Shown: positions 10,897 through 19,461 of the stretch, piece after piece
Position numbering within the stretch: the stretch's first letter is position 1
Layout: each line of letters begins with the position of its first letter
Assembly: GCF_003202205.1 (NCBI RefSeq)
Contig: NZ_PDOG01000003.1
Location: 17,761 to 81,760, forward strand
Reading direction: 5' to 3'
DNA: 64,000 nt
Origin: Halomonas sp. LBP4
GTDB lineage: Bacteria; Pseudomonadota; Gammaproteobacteria; Pseudomonadales; Halomonadaceae
Position numbers and translations under genes: made by a program
Notes under the pieces: model-generated
Told to the model about the DNA's origin: nothing
Seen by the model: the letters and a program-made list of their open reading frames with translations, nothing else
The model's database searches: none

Positions 10897-11031
10897 TCAT
10901 TCCACGTTCGGAAACGCGCGATCGTGCTTGTTCTGCATGAAGCGGCGCAGGCGGTCGTTGTAACCTGGAGCGACGGCCTCGCGGACCGAGGGGTGAACGG
11001 CCAGCGCCTCGCGCCACTTCCGGAGAATGAG
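10897..11031 (-). pseudogene. C-terminal remnant of a glutathione S-transferase-like gene
   Basis: The minus frame ending at the TGA at 10897 reads LILRKWREALAVHPSVREAV then APGYNDRLRRFMQNK. The pattern W-R-(x)-A-L-(x)2-(H/R)-P-S-V-(x)2-A-V-(x)2-(x)-Y-(x)3-L-(x)3-(L/F) is typical of the last helices of many GST-family proteins. The frame upstream soon meets a TGA near 11080 and contains no GST N-terminal thioredoxin fold. It is therefore a 3' fragment of a lost gene. Identification rests on pattern recall only. Confidence 0.45.
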
Positions 11032-11195
11032 GGACAGACCCTCATTTCCCGCGCAGGTGGACGTGCGATCTGCCCGTCGTCAGATTTTGACGACGGGCAG
11101 CTGTCGGCAATGGCTGACACGGAATGATGTGATGGCGCCTCCCCAGCCCGCACCGATGCCGCTACTCTGCCGAGGTCGACCATAGGGGGTGTGCC

Positions 11196-11453
11196 ATGAG
11201 CGTGAAGCGCTGCGAATTTTCATTTCGCTCAACTGAGGTCGAGCTGTTACTCGCGCGAGACCCTGTCACGAGGGAGTGGCTTGCAACCATGAGCTGGCAT
11301 CTGGACGAGTCGCCAGAGCCGAAGACTCACCCCATGCCGCCACTGGCCGCCACGCTCGACGAGCACGTGGCTTGGGGCTGCGCCCTGGACTGGGCGAGCC
11401 AGCAGATCGACGACGCTTGGTTGTCCATCATAGGTGCTCACGTCAACGTGTGA
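11196..11453 (+). CDS. Small hypothetical protein, 85 aa
   Basis: Begins MSVKRCEFSFRS after an AGGGGGT ribosome site. Soluble, acidic, with Trp-rich segments (TREWLATMSWHLDES; LDWASQQIDDAWLS). No signal peptide or membrane segment. It stands alone between remnants, with a terminator hairpin just behind it. Not recognised; possibly a small cytosolic protein of limited distribution. Confidence 0.5.
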   Translation: MSVKRCEFSFRSTEVELLLARDPVTREWLATMSWHLDESPEPKTHPMPPLAATLDEHVAWGCALDWASQQIDDAWLSIIGAHVNV

Positions 11454-11465
11454 CGAACAAGAAAA

Positions 11466-11486
11466 GCCCCGGCTCGTGGCCGGGGC
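11466..11486 (-). terminator. Intrinsic terminator for the leftward DUF899 transcript
   Basis: GCCCCGGC/GCCGGGGC forms a perfect 8-bp stem with a 5-base loop. On the minus strand it is followed by TTTTCTTG, the classic T tract; on the plus strand there is none. It would stop leftward transcription from the DUF899 gene, and may also slow the 85-aa gene on the plus strand. Confidence 0.7.
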
Positions 11487-11645
11487 AACTCATCCGAAAG
11501 ACATGAACTACCATCCCTGGGCTTTGTCCGAAAAGTCGGCGAGCGATGGCCAGGGCTAGCCCGTTCCCTACGGGTCCACGCATTTCCCACATCCGTGTGG
11601 GTCACAAGGCAAAAATCAGCGACAAATCATCAGGATAGACGATTT

Positions 11646-11717
11646 GTCGAAGCCGCGCTGCAGCATCGACGTGGCGAAGGTGTTGTCGATGACGCCGCTC
11701 CGGCCGTGGTCGCGCAC
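11646..11717 (-). pseudogene. Fragment of a Cys/Met-metabolism PLP enzyme (cystathionine/methionine gamma-lyase type)
   Basis: The minus frame reads VRDHGRSGVIDNTFATSMLQ then RGFD. This aligns with the conserved segment of the intact homologue at 22397-23602 ([20 protein letters not shown]). The aspartate of DNTFAT is the PLP-contacting residue of the family. Nothing recognisable lies on either side, so about 24 codons survive. It is unlikely to be expressed. Confidence 0.5.
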
Positions 11718-11854
11718 CAGACTATCGCCACCTCCACGCTGGCAGCGAAGTCCAGCGCCGATGCACCGCAGCAGGCTCGCTGGCAAGCCCGCTCGGCAAC
11801 CCAGCCTCGCAAGAACTCCCTCTACCGGTTGCACCACCAACACCGCGCCCTGGC

Positions 11855-12652
11855 TCAGCGGTTGTCGTACTCGTCGTGGCGACGCCACCAGACGCCCGTC
11901 TCGTTGCGTCCGCGAGGTGCGCGGTCGAGCCACTGGTACATGCCCCAGAGGCCGTCCAGTCCGCGCGCATAGGTGGAGTAGGTGTGGTAGACGACGCCAT
12001 CCTCCAGCGCGAACGCGCTCATGCCCGGCCTCTCGCGCGTGTAGGTGGCCGTGTCGGTTCCGCTCATGGCAGCGAAGGTAGTGGCCCCGTCCGGTGTCGA
12101 GCGCGAGGGTATCTCGGCGGCAGGCGGGTCTTCGCCGCGCAACGGCAACGCCGCCTCGCGCCGGTAGTTGTATTCGATACCTCCCTCGCGCTGTTGCGCT
12201 TCGGTGAACCAGACGTTGAAGTCGGCGTTGAAGTCGCTGCCGAGCGAGGACGCCCAGGGGAAGGTCCAGCCCATGCGCCGCTGGTACGCCTGCAGCTTCG
12301 CGAGTGGCGCCCGCGACACCGCGCAGAGCGTGACGTCGTGGTTGGCCAGGTGGACGACGCAGCCGTCGAAGCCATCGGCGATCGCCGAGCAGGCGGGGCA
12401 GCCCGCCGTGTAGTCGGGCCCGAACATGAAGTGGTAGACGAGGAGCTGCGAGCGCCCGCGGAAGAGGTCCGCCAGCGAGACACTCCCCTCGTCGGTCTCG
12501 AAGCGGTACGCCTTGTCGATCCGCACCCAGGGCAGCTCCTGTCGCCACCGCGCCAGCTCGTCGCTGCGCCGCGTCAGTGCCTTCTCGGCCTCGAGCAGCT
12601 CGAGCCGGGCCGCCAGCCACTCCTCCCGTGTCCCGGTCAGGTGTGTCGTCAT
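11855..12652 (-). CDS. DUF899 family thioredoxin-like protein
   Basis: 265 aa, the full length for DUF899, a thioredoxin-fold family often annotated as predicted dithiol-disulfide isomerase. The central region 'FMFGPDYTAGCPACSAIADG' carries a CPAC motif at the expected redox position, and the C-terminal 'TGVWWRRHDEYDN' is characteristic. No signal peptide, so cytoplasmic. The start at 12652 follows AGGGAGGACAGAACG. It is divergent from a broken regulator gene 140 bp away and ends near a terminator at 11466-11486. The biochemical reaction is not established for the family. Confidence 0.85.
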   Translation of the reverse strand: MTTHLTGTREEWLAARLELLEAEKALTRRSDELARWRQELPWVRIDKAYRFETDEGSVSLADLFRGRSQLLVYHFMFGPDYTAGCPACSAIADGFDGCVVHLANHDVTLCAVSRAPLAKLQAYQRRMGWTFPWASSLGSDFNADFNVWFTEAQQREGGIEYNYRREAALPLRGEDPPAAEIPSRSTPDGATTFAAMSGTDTATYTRERPGMSAFALEDGVVYHTYSTYARGLDGLWGMYQWLDRAPRGRNETGVWWRRHDEYDNR

Positions 12653-12792
12653 CGTTCTGTCCTCCCTTGGCCCCCAGTGTCAGGATGAGTGTCGTGCGTT
12701 CCGTTCTCGCTACGACGTGTCGGCTAGGGGTTCGTGAGATAGGTTAGTAACGAGCATCGAACGCTGGGAGTAACAAGTGTGACGGGATTCCG

Positions 12793-13970
12793 ATGGAGGC
12801 GTTGATCACGGCCGCGGCGCGTGCGCTGGCGGCGGGGGATCCCCTCGGCGCCCTGAACCGGGTCGCCTTGCGCGACGACGCGCCTGCGCTCGCGCTTCGC
12901 GGCATCGCGATGGCGCAGCTCGGCGATCTCGTGCGCGCGAAGGCGCTCCTGCGACGTGCGGCGCGGGCCTTCGGTCCGAAAGAGGCCGTGGCCCGGGCAA
13001 GGTGTGTCGTCGCCGAGGCCGAGATCGCGCTCGTCTCGCGCGACCTGGGCTGGCCGGCGAAGACGCTCGACGCGGCGCGAGCGACGCTCGAAGCGCATGG
13101 CGACCGGGTGAACGCCGCCTATGCACGGTATCTCGAGGTCCGGCGCCTGCTGCTGATCGGGCGCCTCGACGAGGCCGAGTGCAGGCTCGCCGACCTCGAT
13201 CCCGCGCCCCTCCCGCCCGCGGCGAGGGCCGCCCACGAGCTGGTCGTCGCGGGGATCGCGATGCGACGCCTCCGCACGAAGCCGGCGCGTGCCGCGCTCG
13301 CTCGGGCCGGGCACGCCGCGCGCCGCGCCGTCATCCCGGCGCTGACGGCAGAGGTGGAAAGCGCCTCCCTCGCCTTGAACACGCCCGCGGCGCGCCTGAT
13401 CGCGCGTGGCGAGGAGCGGCTCCTGCTGCTCGAGGAGGTGGAAGCGTTACTGGCCTCGAGGGCGCTCGTCGTCGACGCGTGTCGTCATGTCGTGCGTGAC
13501 GCCGGCACGGTGGTCTCGCTCGCCAGGCGTCCGGTGTTGTTCGCGCTCGCCCGCGCGCTGGGCGAAGCCTGGCCCGGCGACGTACCGCGGGGCACGCTCG
13601 TCGCACGGGCATTCCGCGCCAGGCTCGCCGATGAGTCGTATCGCGCGCGCTTGCGTGTCGAAGTGGGGCGGCTTCGCACCGAGCTTGGGACGCTGGCCGG
13701 GGTCCGCGCGACAAAACGAGGGTTCGCGCTGGCGCCGCACGGGGCAGGCGAGGTCGTCGTGCTGGCGCCGACGGTGAGTCGTGGTCGAGCTCGGCCCTGG
13801 CGCTGGCGCTTGGCACCAGCCAGCGCACGGTGCAGCGGGCACTGGAGGCGCTGGCGGCGGCGGGCAAGGCGCAGGCGTTTGGTGGCGGGCGAGCGCGTCG
13901 CTGGATGACCCCGCCCGTGCCGGGATTCCCGACGACTTTGTTACTCCCCGCTCCCCTGCCGGGCGACTAG
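12793..13970 (+). pseudogene. Helix-turn-helix regulator, frameshifted before its DNA-binding domain
   Basis: Frame 1 (12793 to about 13770) encodes an Ala/Arg-rich helical, TPR-like region starting MEALITAAARALAAGDPLGA and ending GEVVVLAP. The winged-helix domain is intact but in another frame. From 13761 the third frame reads ADGESWSSSALALALGTSQR then TVQRALEALAAAGKAQ, ending PAPLPGD at the stop 13968-13970. Related proteins have both parts fused, so a small deletion of about 10 codons with a frame change near 13765 is the best explanation. As sequenced, the product would end in an Arg-rich nonsense tail at 13908. It is divergent from the DUF899 gene, which it probably once controlled. Confidence 0.65.
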
Positions 13971-14007
13971 CATGGAAGTCTCAATCCCGAGTGATGAGGA
14001 GGGAACC

Positions 14008-14640
14008 ATGAAGCGTTCAGCGGCCGAGATCATCAGTGAATATGGGCCCTTTCCGGGTGTCGACGGCGTGCATGGGGTCACCTATGACGGTCAGCGCGTC
14101 TGGTTTGCCACCGGCGACAGGCTGACCGCCTTCGACCCGGCGAGCGAGCAGATGCTGCGCTCGATCGATGTCGCCGCGCAGGCCGGCACGGCCTTCGACG
14201 GCCAGCACCTGTTTCAGATCGCCGAGGATCGCATCCAGAAGATCGATCCGGACACCGGCGCTGTGCTCGCCACGATTCCGGCGCCCCCCGGCGGCGGCAA
14301 CTCGGGGCTCGCGTGGGCCGAAGGGTCGCTCTGGGTAGGGCAGTATCCGGACCGGAGGATCCAGCAGGTCGATCCGCAAACCGGGGCGGTGCTTCGCACC
14401 ATCGAGTCCAACCGCTTCGTCACCGGGGTTACCTGGGTCGATGGCGAGCTCTGGCACGGCACCTGGGAAGATGACGCGAGCGATGTGAGGCGAGTCGATC
14501 CTCGCACGGGAGAGGTCCTGGAGAGTCTCGAGATGCCGCCCGGGATGGGCGTGTCGGGGCTCGAGTCCGATGGCGGCGATCGGTTCTTCTGCGGTGGCGG
14601 AGGCAGCGGGAAGCTGAGAGCCGTTCGCCGGCCCGGGTGA
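14008..14640 (+). CDS. Beta-propeller protein, YncE/glutamine-cyclotransferase-like
   Basis: 210 aa starting at 14008 behind GAGGAGGG; an upstream in-frame ATG at 13972 lacks a ribosome site. Repeating blades show 'FDGQHLFQIAEDRIQKIDPDTGAVLATI', 'SLWVGQYPDRRIQQVDPQTG' and 'LWHGTWEDDASDVRRVDPRTG', the DP-x-TG signature of this propeller class. There is no signal peptide, so it is probably cytoplasmic. It follows the broken regulator in the same direction and may belong with the DUF899 locus. Catalytic activity is uncertain. Confidence 0.7.
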   Translation: MKRSAAEIISEYGPFPGVDGVHGVTYDGQRVWFATGDRLTAFDPASEQMLRSIDVAAQAGTAFDGQHLFQIAEDRIQKIDPDTGAVLATIPAPPGGGNSGLAWAEGSLWVGQYPDRRIQQVDPQTGAVLRTIESNRFVTGVTWVDGELWHGTWEDDASDVRRVDPRTGEVLESLEMPPGMGVSGLESDGGDRFFCGGGGSGKLRAVRRPG

Positions 14641-14751
14641 GCCTCCGCGGTCGGCGCGGCAAAGGGTTTGACACCCGTCCGGGAGAAGCGAAGTATGAAT
14701 TCGTGACTTGTCGGCCCCTGTGCCCTGTCGTTGTTACGGAGTCCCTACTGT

Positions 14752-15717
14752 ATGCGCGTCTTTACCAACCCGGTCGGTTCCGGTTCGCTGTGGTTCGATA
14801 ACCTTGCCACCGCCGACGGCACCCCCGTGGCTTACGACCCGCAGGCGCGGGCCTTTTTGCCCATGCCGCCCTTCTGCGCCAACCGGGAGGTCATCGGCTG
14901 CAACTGGATCGCCCCGGAACAGGGCGCCTTCTGTCGATCCTGCGCCATGACGGCGCTGGCCCCGGATCCCGCCATCCCCGGCGCCATCCCCAACTGGGCG
15001 CAGACCGAGGCCGCCAAGCGCTGGGCGCTCGACAATCTCGGCCGCTGGCACTGGTTCCGGCCGGAGGATCCGGGCACGCGCCCCGTTTTCCACCTGCTCG
15101 CCGAGGGCCCGACGCCTGTGCTCATGGGGCATGTCGCGGGCGTGGTGACCATCAGCGTGGCCGAAGCGGACCCGGTCCTGCGCGCAACCCGCCGCCAGGC
15201 ACTGGACGAGCCCTACCGCACCATGATCGGCCATATGCGCCACGAGATCGCGCATATGCTCTGGTGGCGGCTCAGCCTGCGCGCCGACTTCCTCGACGCC
15301 TTCCGCGCCATGTTCGGCGACGAACGCGCAGATTACCCCACCGCGCTCCAGCGCCACTACCATGACGGTCCGCCGCCCGACTGGAGGCTGCGCTTCCTGA
15401 CCAGCTACGCCTCTGCACATCCGCACGAGGATTGGGCCGAGACCGCCGCGCATCTGCTGCACCTGACCGATATTACCGACAGCTTCGTCGCGGCGGGCCT
15501 GTCCTCGCCAGAGCTGCCGAGCCCGGGCTGGGACCCGTATTCGGAACCGGATGCCGAGCGCCTGATCCATGTCGCGGCCTCCCTCGCTATGGGGGTCAAC
15601 CACGTCAACCGCTCCATGGGGTTGTCGGATCTCTACCCCTTCGTGCTGTCGGACGCCGCGCGCCGTAAGCTCGCCTTCGTGCATGACTGGCTGCGCCGGG
15701 GTGCGCAGGGGCGTTGA
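14752..15717 (+). CDS. Putative zinc-ribbon zinc metallopeptidase
   Basis: 321 aa from the ATG at 14752 (MRVFTNPVGSGSLWF), with GGAG about 10 bases upstream. An N-terminal zinc ribbon has four cysteines (CANREVIGC and CRSC, about residues 41-65). The peptidase core has HExxH in 'MRHEIAHMLWWR' near residue 165 and a downstream 'HPHEDWAETAAH' that could supply the third ligand. The architecture fits the family of putative zinc-binding peptidases with an N-terminal zinc ribbon. Cytosolic; substrate unknown. It stands alone between the propeller gene and the antiporter. Confidence 0.75.
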   Translation: MRVFTNPVGSGSLWFDNLATADGTPVAYDPQARAFLPMPPFCANREVIGCNWIAPEQGAFCRSCAMTALAPDPAIPGAIPNWAQTEAAKRWALDNLGRWHWFRPEDPGTRPVFHLLAEGPTPVLMGHVAGVVTISVAEADPVLRATRRQALDEPYRTMIGHMRHEIAHMLWWRLSLRADFLDAFRAMFGDERADYPTALQRHYHDGPPPDWRLRFLTSYASAHPHEDWAETAAHLLHLTDITDSFVAAGLSSPELPSPGWDPYSEPDAERLIHVAASLAMGVNHVNRSMGLSDLYPFVLSDAARRKLAFVHDWLRRGAQGR

Positions 15718-15810
15718 GGCGAGTTCACGAACGAGCGCGATTACGCTGGTCCGATCCTCTGTCGGGTCGCGTGTGGCTGGGCGAATGAATACACACCTGC
15801 CGAGTCATCT

Positions 15811-17100
15811 ATGACAACCGCAACCTGGTTTATCTTGATCGGTTCGCTGCTGCTGGTAGTGGGCTTTACCTTCTCCTATCTCAAAAGTGTGCCCGCCACC
15901 TCCGCCATCGTGTATCTTCTTATCGGATTCATTGTGGGGCCCATGGGCTTCGACTTGTTTCATTTCAATCCGCTGGAAGAGTCGGCTTTGTTGGAGCTCC
16001 TGACCGAAATCGCCGTGCTTATTTCATTGTATTGCGCCGGCGTAAAAATGCCGGCGCCGGTCACCCTGAAGCGATGGCGAACTCCCCTGCAACTGGCGGT
16101 GATTTCGATGGCACTTACCGTCGGACTAGTGGCGCTGTTCGGCTACTACTGGCTTGCTTTGCCCCTTGGGGCCGCCGTGTTGCTGGGTGCCGTGGTCGCA
16201 CCGACCGACCCGGTACTGGCGACCGAGGTGCAGGTTCGTCACGCCGATGATACTGACGAACTACGTTTTTCATTGACCTGCGAGGCCGGAATGAACGACG
16301 GCAGCGCCTTCCCGTTCGTGATGCTCGGCCTGGGGTTGCTGGGGCTGCACGATCTTGGCGACGCCGGTTGGCGGTGGCTGGCGGTGGATGTGTTCTGGGC
16401 AAGCGGTGCAGGTATCGGCATCGGTATCCTGGCGGGCAGTGGCGTCGGTTGGCTGGTAAACAAGATACGTACCAGCATTGTGGACACTGCCTTTCTGGAA
16501 AGCTTTCTCGGCCTGGGGCTGATCGCGTTCGCCTACGGAATCAGCCTGTTAGTGGATGCCTGGGGCTTCTTGGCCGTTTTTAGTGCAGCGGTGGCTCTGC
16601 GCCATACCGAATTGAAATTGGCCGGCCTCAAACAAGGTTACTCGGTACCTGTCGAGACACGCCTGGAGGGTGAGCCGCAAGCCATAGCGCACGTGCACGT
16701 GAGCGAAAGCTCCCTGGTATTCAACGAGCACCTCGAACGGCTGGCAGAAATCGTGCTGGTTTTACTGATCGGTGGCTCGCTCTTCTGGGATTCCTGGAGT
16801 TGGCGAGCCGTGGGTTTCGCGGCGTTTCTGTTTTTTGTCGTCCGCCCCGTCAGCGTGCATCTCGGCGTGCTGGGAAGCCGGGCGCCCATGCGTATGCGCC
16901 ACCTGGTGGGCTGGTTTGGCGTTCGAGGTATTGGCTCGCTGTACTATCTGATGTACGCCATCCAACACGGGCTGCCAGAGGAAGTCGCACTGGAATTGAT
17001 ACACCTGACCCTGGTGGTGGTTGCCTTGTCGATTCTGGTTCACGGGGTCAGCGTAAAGCCCACTATTGCTCGCTATTGGCGTTCGCGGAAGCCACGGTAA
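15811..17100 (+). CDS. CPA1-family Na+/H+ (or K+/H+) antiporter
   Basis: 429 aa, about 12 membrane helices and no long C-terminal cytosolic domain. Ion-site motifs of the family are visible: 'APTDPVLATEV' near residue 130 and 'CEAGMNDGSAFPF' near 160 (the Asp of the NDG motif is essential in CPA1). It exchanges monovalent cations for protons in the inner membrane, which suits a halophile already carrying Mrp. It appears monocistronic. Ion preference cannot be read from sequence. Confidence 0.85.
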   Translation: MTTATWFILIGSLLLVVGFTFSYLKSVPATSAIVYLLIGFIVGPMGFDLFHFNPLEESALLELLTEIAVLISLYCAGVKMPAPVTLKRWRTPLQLAVISMALTVGLVALFGYYWLALPLGAAVLLGAVVAPTDPVLATEVQVRHADDTDELRFSLTCEAGMNDGSAFPFVMLGLGLLGLHDLGDAGWRWLAVDVFWASGAGIGIGILAGSGVGWLVNKIRTSIVDTAFLESFLGLGLIAFAYGISLLVDAWGFLAVFSAAVALRHTELKLAGLKQGYSVPVETRLEGEPQAIAHVHVSESSLVFNEHLERLAEIVLVLLIGGSLFWDSWSWRAVGFAAFLFFVVRPVSVHLGVLGSRAPMRMRHLVGWFGVRGIGSLYYLMYAIQHGLPEEVALELIHLTLVVVALSILVHGVSVKPTIARYWRSRKPR

Positions 17101-17320
17101 TAGTTATAACGTCACATTGTCGCGACCGGCTCCCGAAGCCTAGTTCGAACTCCCTGTGGCGGGCAGAGAGTGGGCTACACTCGCAAAGGAAGAACCTGAT
17201 CGCCGACCTCGACAGGGCCGGCGGGACCACATTGAGCGCGGCGCAGGGTGGCGGATCTCGTTTTGGCGTCCGACACCCCAGCCCTCGTACTCGCGCCGCG
17301 CAGTGACGCGGGGAGGAACC

Positions 17321-18697
17321 ATGGCGGCGATTGAGCGCTACGACGTGATCTGCATCGGCGGCGGCTCCGGCCTGACTGCCGCCTATTACGCTCAGCAGGA
17401 CGGCAAGTCGGTCGCGCTGGTCGATGACCGTCCCGACCAGCTCGGCGGCACCTGCGTGAACCGCGGCTGCATCCCGACGAAGGGCCTGATTCAGGCTGCC
17501 GAGGTGATGCAAACGATCCGGCACGCCGGGGATTTTGGTATCCACCTGGATCAGTCGTCGGTTCGCGTCGACTTCCAGGCCGTTCTCGAAACGGTCCGCC
17601 GGCGGCGCGAGAAAGACGCCGCTGCCGTGCGTCGCTGGGTGGAAGGTGCTTTCACCCCCTTTTATGGCCAGGCGCGGTTCGTGGACGACAAGCTGATCGA
17701 GATGGAGGATGGGCGCCAGTTGACCGGCGAGCGGATCTTCATCGCGGCGGGCGCGCGACCCGCGATCCCGCCGATCCCCGGGCTGGCGGAGAGCGGGTTC
17801 CTCACCAACGAGTCCGTCATCTTCGACCTCACCGAGCAGCCCGAGCACCTGATCATCCTCGGCGGCGGCTACATCGGCTGCGAGTTTGCCCATTTTTTCT
17901 CCGCCCTGGGCACCCGCGTCACGGTGATCGACCACTCCGAATGCCTGCTGGCCGAAGACGACGACGTGCGGGCGCTGTTCACGCAGGAACTCGCCAAGCG
18001 GGTGGAGCTGGTGCTGCAAGCCGAGGCACGCCAGGCGCTGGTGCGCGACGGGCAGTGCGGCCTGGTCGTCGCCACCGACGACGGCGAACGGACCGTGCTC
18101 GGCGATCGGCTCCTGCTGGCCACCGGTCGGCGTCCCAACACCGATCGCCTCGCGCTGGAGCGGACGGGGGTCGAGCTCGACGGCCGCGGCTTCGTGGTGG
18201 TCGACGACGGGCTGCGGACCACGCATCCCGACATCTATGCCTATGGCGACGTCATCGGGCAGGGGATGTTCAAGCACACCTCGAGCTACGAAGGTGAGCT
18301 TGCCTACCGCAACGCGCACGGTGCCTCCCTTGCGGTCGACTACACCGCCAACCCCCACGCCGTGTTCAGCAACCCGCAGATCGGCTCGGTCGGGCTGACC
18401 GAGCGTGCCTGTCGCGACCAGGGCCTCGATTACACCGTGGCCCGGAAGGACTACGCCGATTTCGCCAAGGGCAAGATCGTCGGTTCACCCCCGGGCTTTG
18501 CGAAACTCCTGGTCGAGAAGGGCAGCGACCGGATCCTGGGCTTCCATATGATCGGCCCCCAGGCAGCCGACCTGATTCACGAGGTGGTAGTCGCCATGAA
18601 CACCCCGGGGGCCAAGGCGGAACGGGTGCGCGACAGCATCCACGTGCACCCGACGCTCGCCGAGTTGGTCAGGCAGGTGTTCGATGCCACGGCGTAG
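17321..18697 (+). CDS. Dihydrolipoyl dehydrogenase/mercuric-reductase-like flavoprotein
   Basis: 458 aa from the ATG at 17321 behind GGGGAGGAA. FAD site 'CIGGGSGLTAAYYA'; redox disulfide 'GGTCVNRGCIPTKGLIQA'; NAD(P) site 'ILGGGYIGCEFAHFF'; second FAD contact 'YAYGDVIGQGMFKHTSSYE'; C-terminal 'HVHPTLAEL' with the catalytic His. It lacks a lipoyl domain and an N-terminal HMA domain, lacks the C-terminal vicinal Cys pair of true mercuric reductases, and is not with 2-oxoacid dehydrogenase genes. It is probably a generic class-I disulfide reductase of unknown substrate. Confidence 0.8.
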   Translation: MAAIERYDVICIGGGSGLTAAYYAQQDGKSVALVDDRPDQLGGTCVNRGCIPTKGLIQAAEVMQTIRHAGDFGIHLDQSSVRVDFQAVLETVRRRREKDAAAVRRWVEGAFTPFYGQARFVDDKLIEMEDGRQLTGERIFIAAGARPAIPPIPGLAESGFLTNESVIFDLTEQPEHLIILGGGYIGCEFAHFFSALGTRVTVIDHSECLLAEDDDVRALFTQELAKRVELVLQAEARQALVRDGQCGLVVATDDGERTVLGDRLLLATGRRPNTDRLALERTGVELDGRGFVVVDDGLRTTHPDIYAYGDVIGQGMFKHTSSYEGELAYRNAHGASLAVDYTANPHAVFSNPQIGSVGLTERACRDQGLDYTVARKDYADFAKGKIVGSPPGFAKLLVEKGSDRILGFHMIGPQAADLIHEVVVAMNTPGAKAERVRDSIHVHPTLAELVRQVFDATA

Positions 18698-18840
18698 CAG
18701 CCAATCCGTGCCGCGTGTCCCGGGGAAGTGCGATGAACTTTAAATGTCGGGGTGTTAGTCCCAATGTCACCTAATCTTGTTGTAGGCGAGTCTTTCGCCG
18801 GTGCGTTTTCAATATGGGGACAAGACAAGGAGACAAGACC

Positions 18841-19365
18841 ATGCGACAACCTCGTGTGACACGGGATTTGACGAAGGTCATCGTGCTGGTGGCGGGGATC
18901 GGGGCCACGCTTTCCTTGGCGAGTGCGGAGCCGGTCAAGATCGAAGCCACGGTGATGCCCAAGGAGGAGGTGCGTCTCGACTTTGCCGATGGAAGCAAGA
19001 GATTTGTTCAACTACTCAATCGTGAGGGCGAAGCGATCGGCAGTGGTCCACTCGATGGCACCACCGTGACGGAATACGGCATGCATGACATCTTGCCCGG
19101 TGTGGGAGGCGACGCCAACGGCTATCTGGTATTCACCGCGGGAGAAAGCGACATCGCCTACGTCAAGTGGCTATTACGTGCCGTATTCGTTCCTGGCCCC
19201 GAGGGCAAGCCATCGTTGCTCAATGATGGCTTGTGGGAGGTCGTTGGCGGTACCGGCCAGTTCGAGGGGCTCAATGGCGCGGGGACATTTCATGTCGAAT
19301 TTCCGTCACAGACCAATCGTGTCTTCGTACTGGAAGGCGAGATGCTGTCGGCCGCAGAGGAATAG
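18841..19365 (+). CDS. Secreted hypothetical protein, 174 aa
   Basis: Start at 18841 after AAGGAGA. A Sec signal peptide is clear (LTKVIVLVAGIGATLSLASA before EPVK). The mature part is predicted mostly beta: repeated aromatic/Gly strands such as 'NGYLVFTAGESDIAYVKW', 'GLWEVVGGTGQFEGLNGAGTF' and 'RVFVLEGEM', reminiscent of small lipocalin-like or allene-oxide-cyclase-like barrels. No metal or catalytic motif is evident. The next gene is convergent and a hairpin lies between. Fold guess is inference only. Confidence 0.6.
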   Translation: MRQPRVTRDLTKVIVLVAGIGATLSLASAEPVKIEATVMPKEEVRLDFADGSKRFVQLLNREGEAIGSGPLDGTTVTEYGMHDILPGVGGDANGYLVFTAGESDIAYVKWLLRAVFVPGPEGKPSLLNDGLWEVVGGTGQFEGLNGAGTFHVEFPSQTNRVFVLEGEMLSAAEE

Positions 19366-19382
19366 CCCGGTCATTCCATTCC

Positions 19383-19418
19383 TGGAGTAATCGGGGACGT
19401 CCCCCCCCCCTTTACTCC
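19383..19418. terminator. Hairpin with a C10 homopolymer between convergent genes
   Basis: GGAGTAA (19383-19389) pairs with TTACTCC (19412-19418), and GGGGAC pairs with GTCCCC inside; a run of ten C residues fills the right arm. It could end both the secreted-protein gene and the HxlR gene. The C10 run is unusual and prone to slippage or sequencing error. Confidence 0.45.
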
Positions 19419-19461
19419 GCCAATGACTCCACTGTCGGGTTCGCGCTGATAACAGCGCTGC

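Larger units (their letters stand above)
10508..11195. other. 688-bp gap upstream of maeB: promoter region plus a gene remnant
   Basis: No intact gene is supported here. The maeB-proximal part (10508-10890) is richer in A+T than the genes and holds the palindrome listed at 10674-10689. The distal part contains the GST-like remnant at 10897-11031. Short ORFs of 64-121 codons overlap on both strands without recognisable motifs or good ribosome sites. Confidence 0.5.
11454..11854. other. 401-bp gap with terminator and gene debris
   Basis: Contains the hairpin at 11466-11486, a stretch around 11520-11560 (GGCTTTGTCCGAAAAGTC) that resembles insertion-sequence termini I have seen in related genomes, and the PLP-enzyme remnant at 11646-11717. 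No intact gene is seen on either strand. Confidence 0.4.

Noticed and set aside
12766..13948. Inverted repeat GGGAGTAACAA / TTGTTACTCCC flanking the broken regulator gene
   Set aside because: Only 11 bp over a 1.2-kb distance, and the right copy is inside the coding end; chance is a reasonable explanation.
17321..18697. True mercuric reductase
   Set aside because: No N-terminal HMA domain, no C-terminal vicinal cysteines, and no mer genes nearby.
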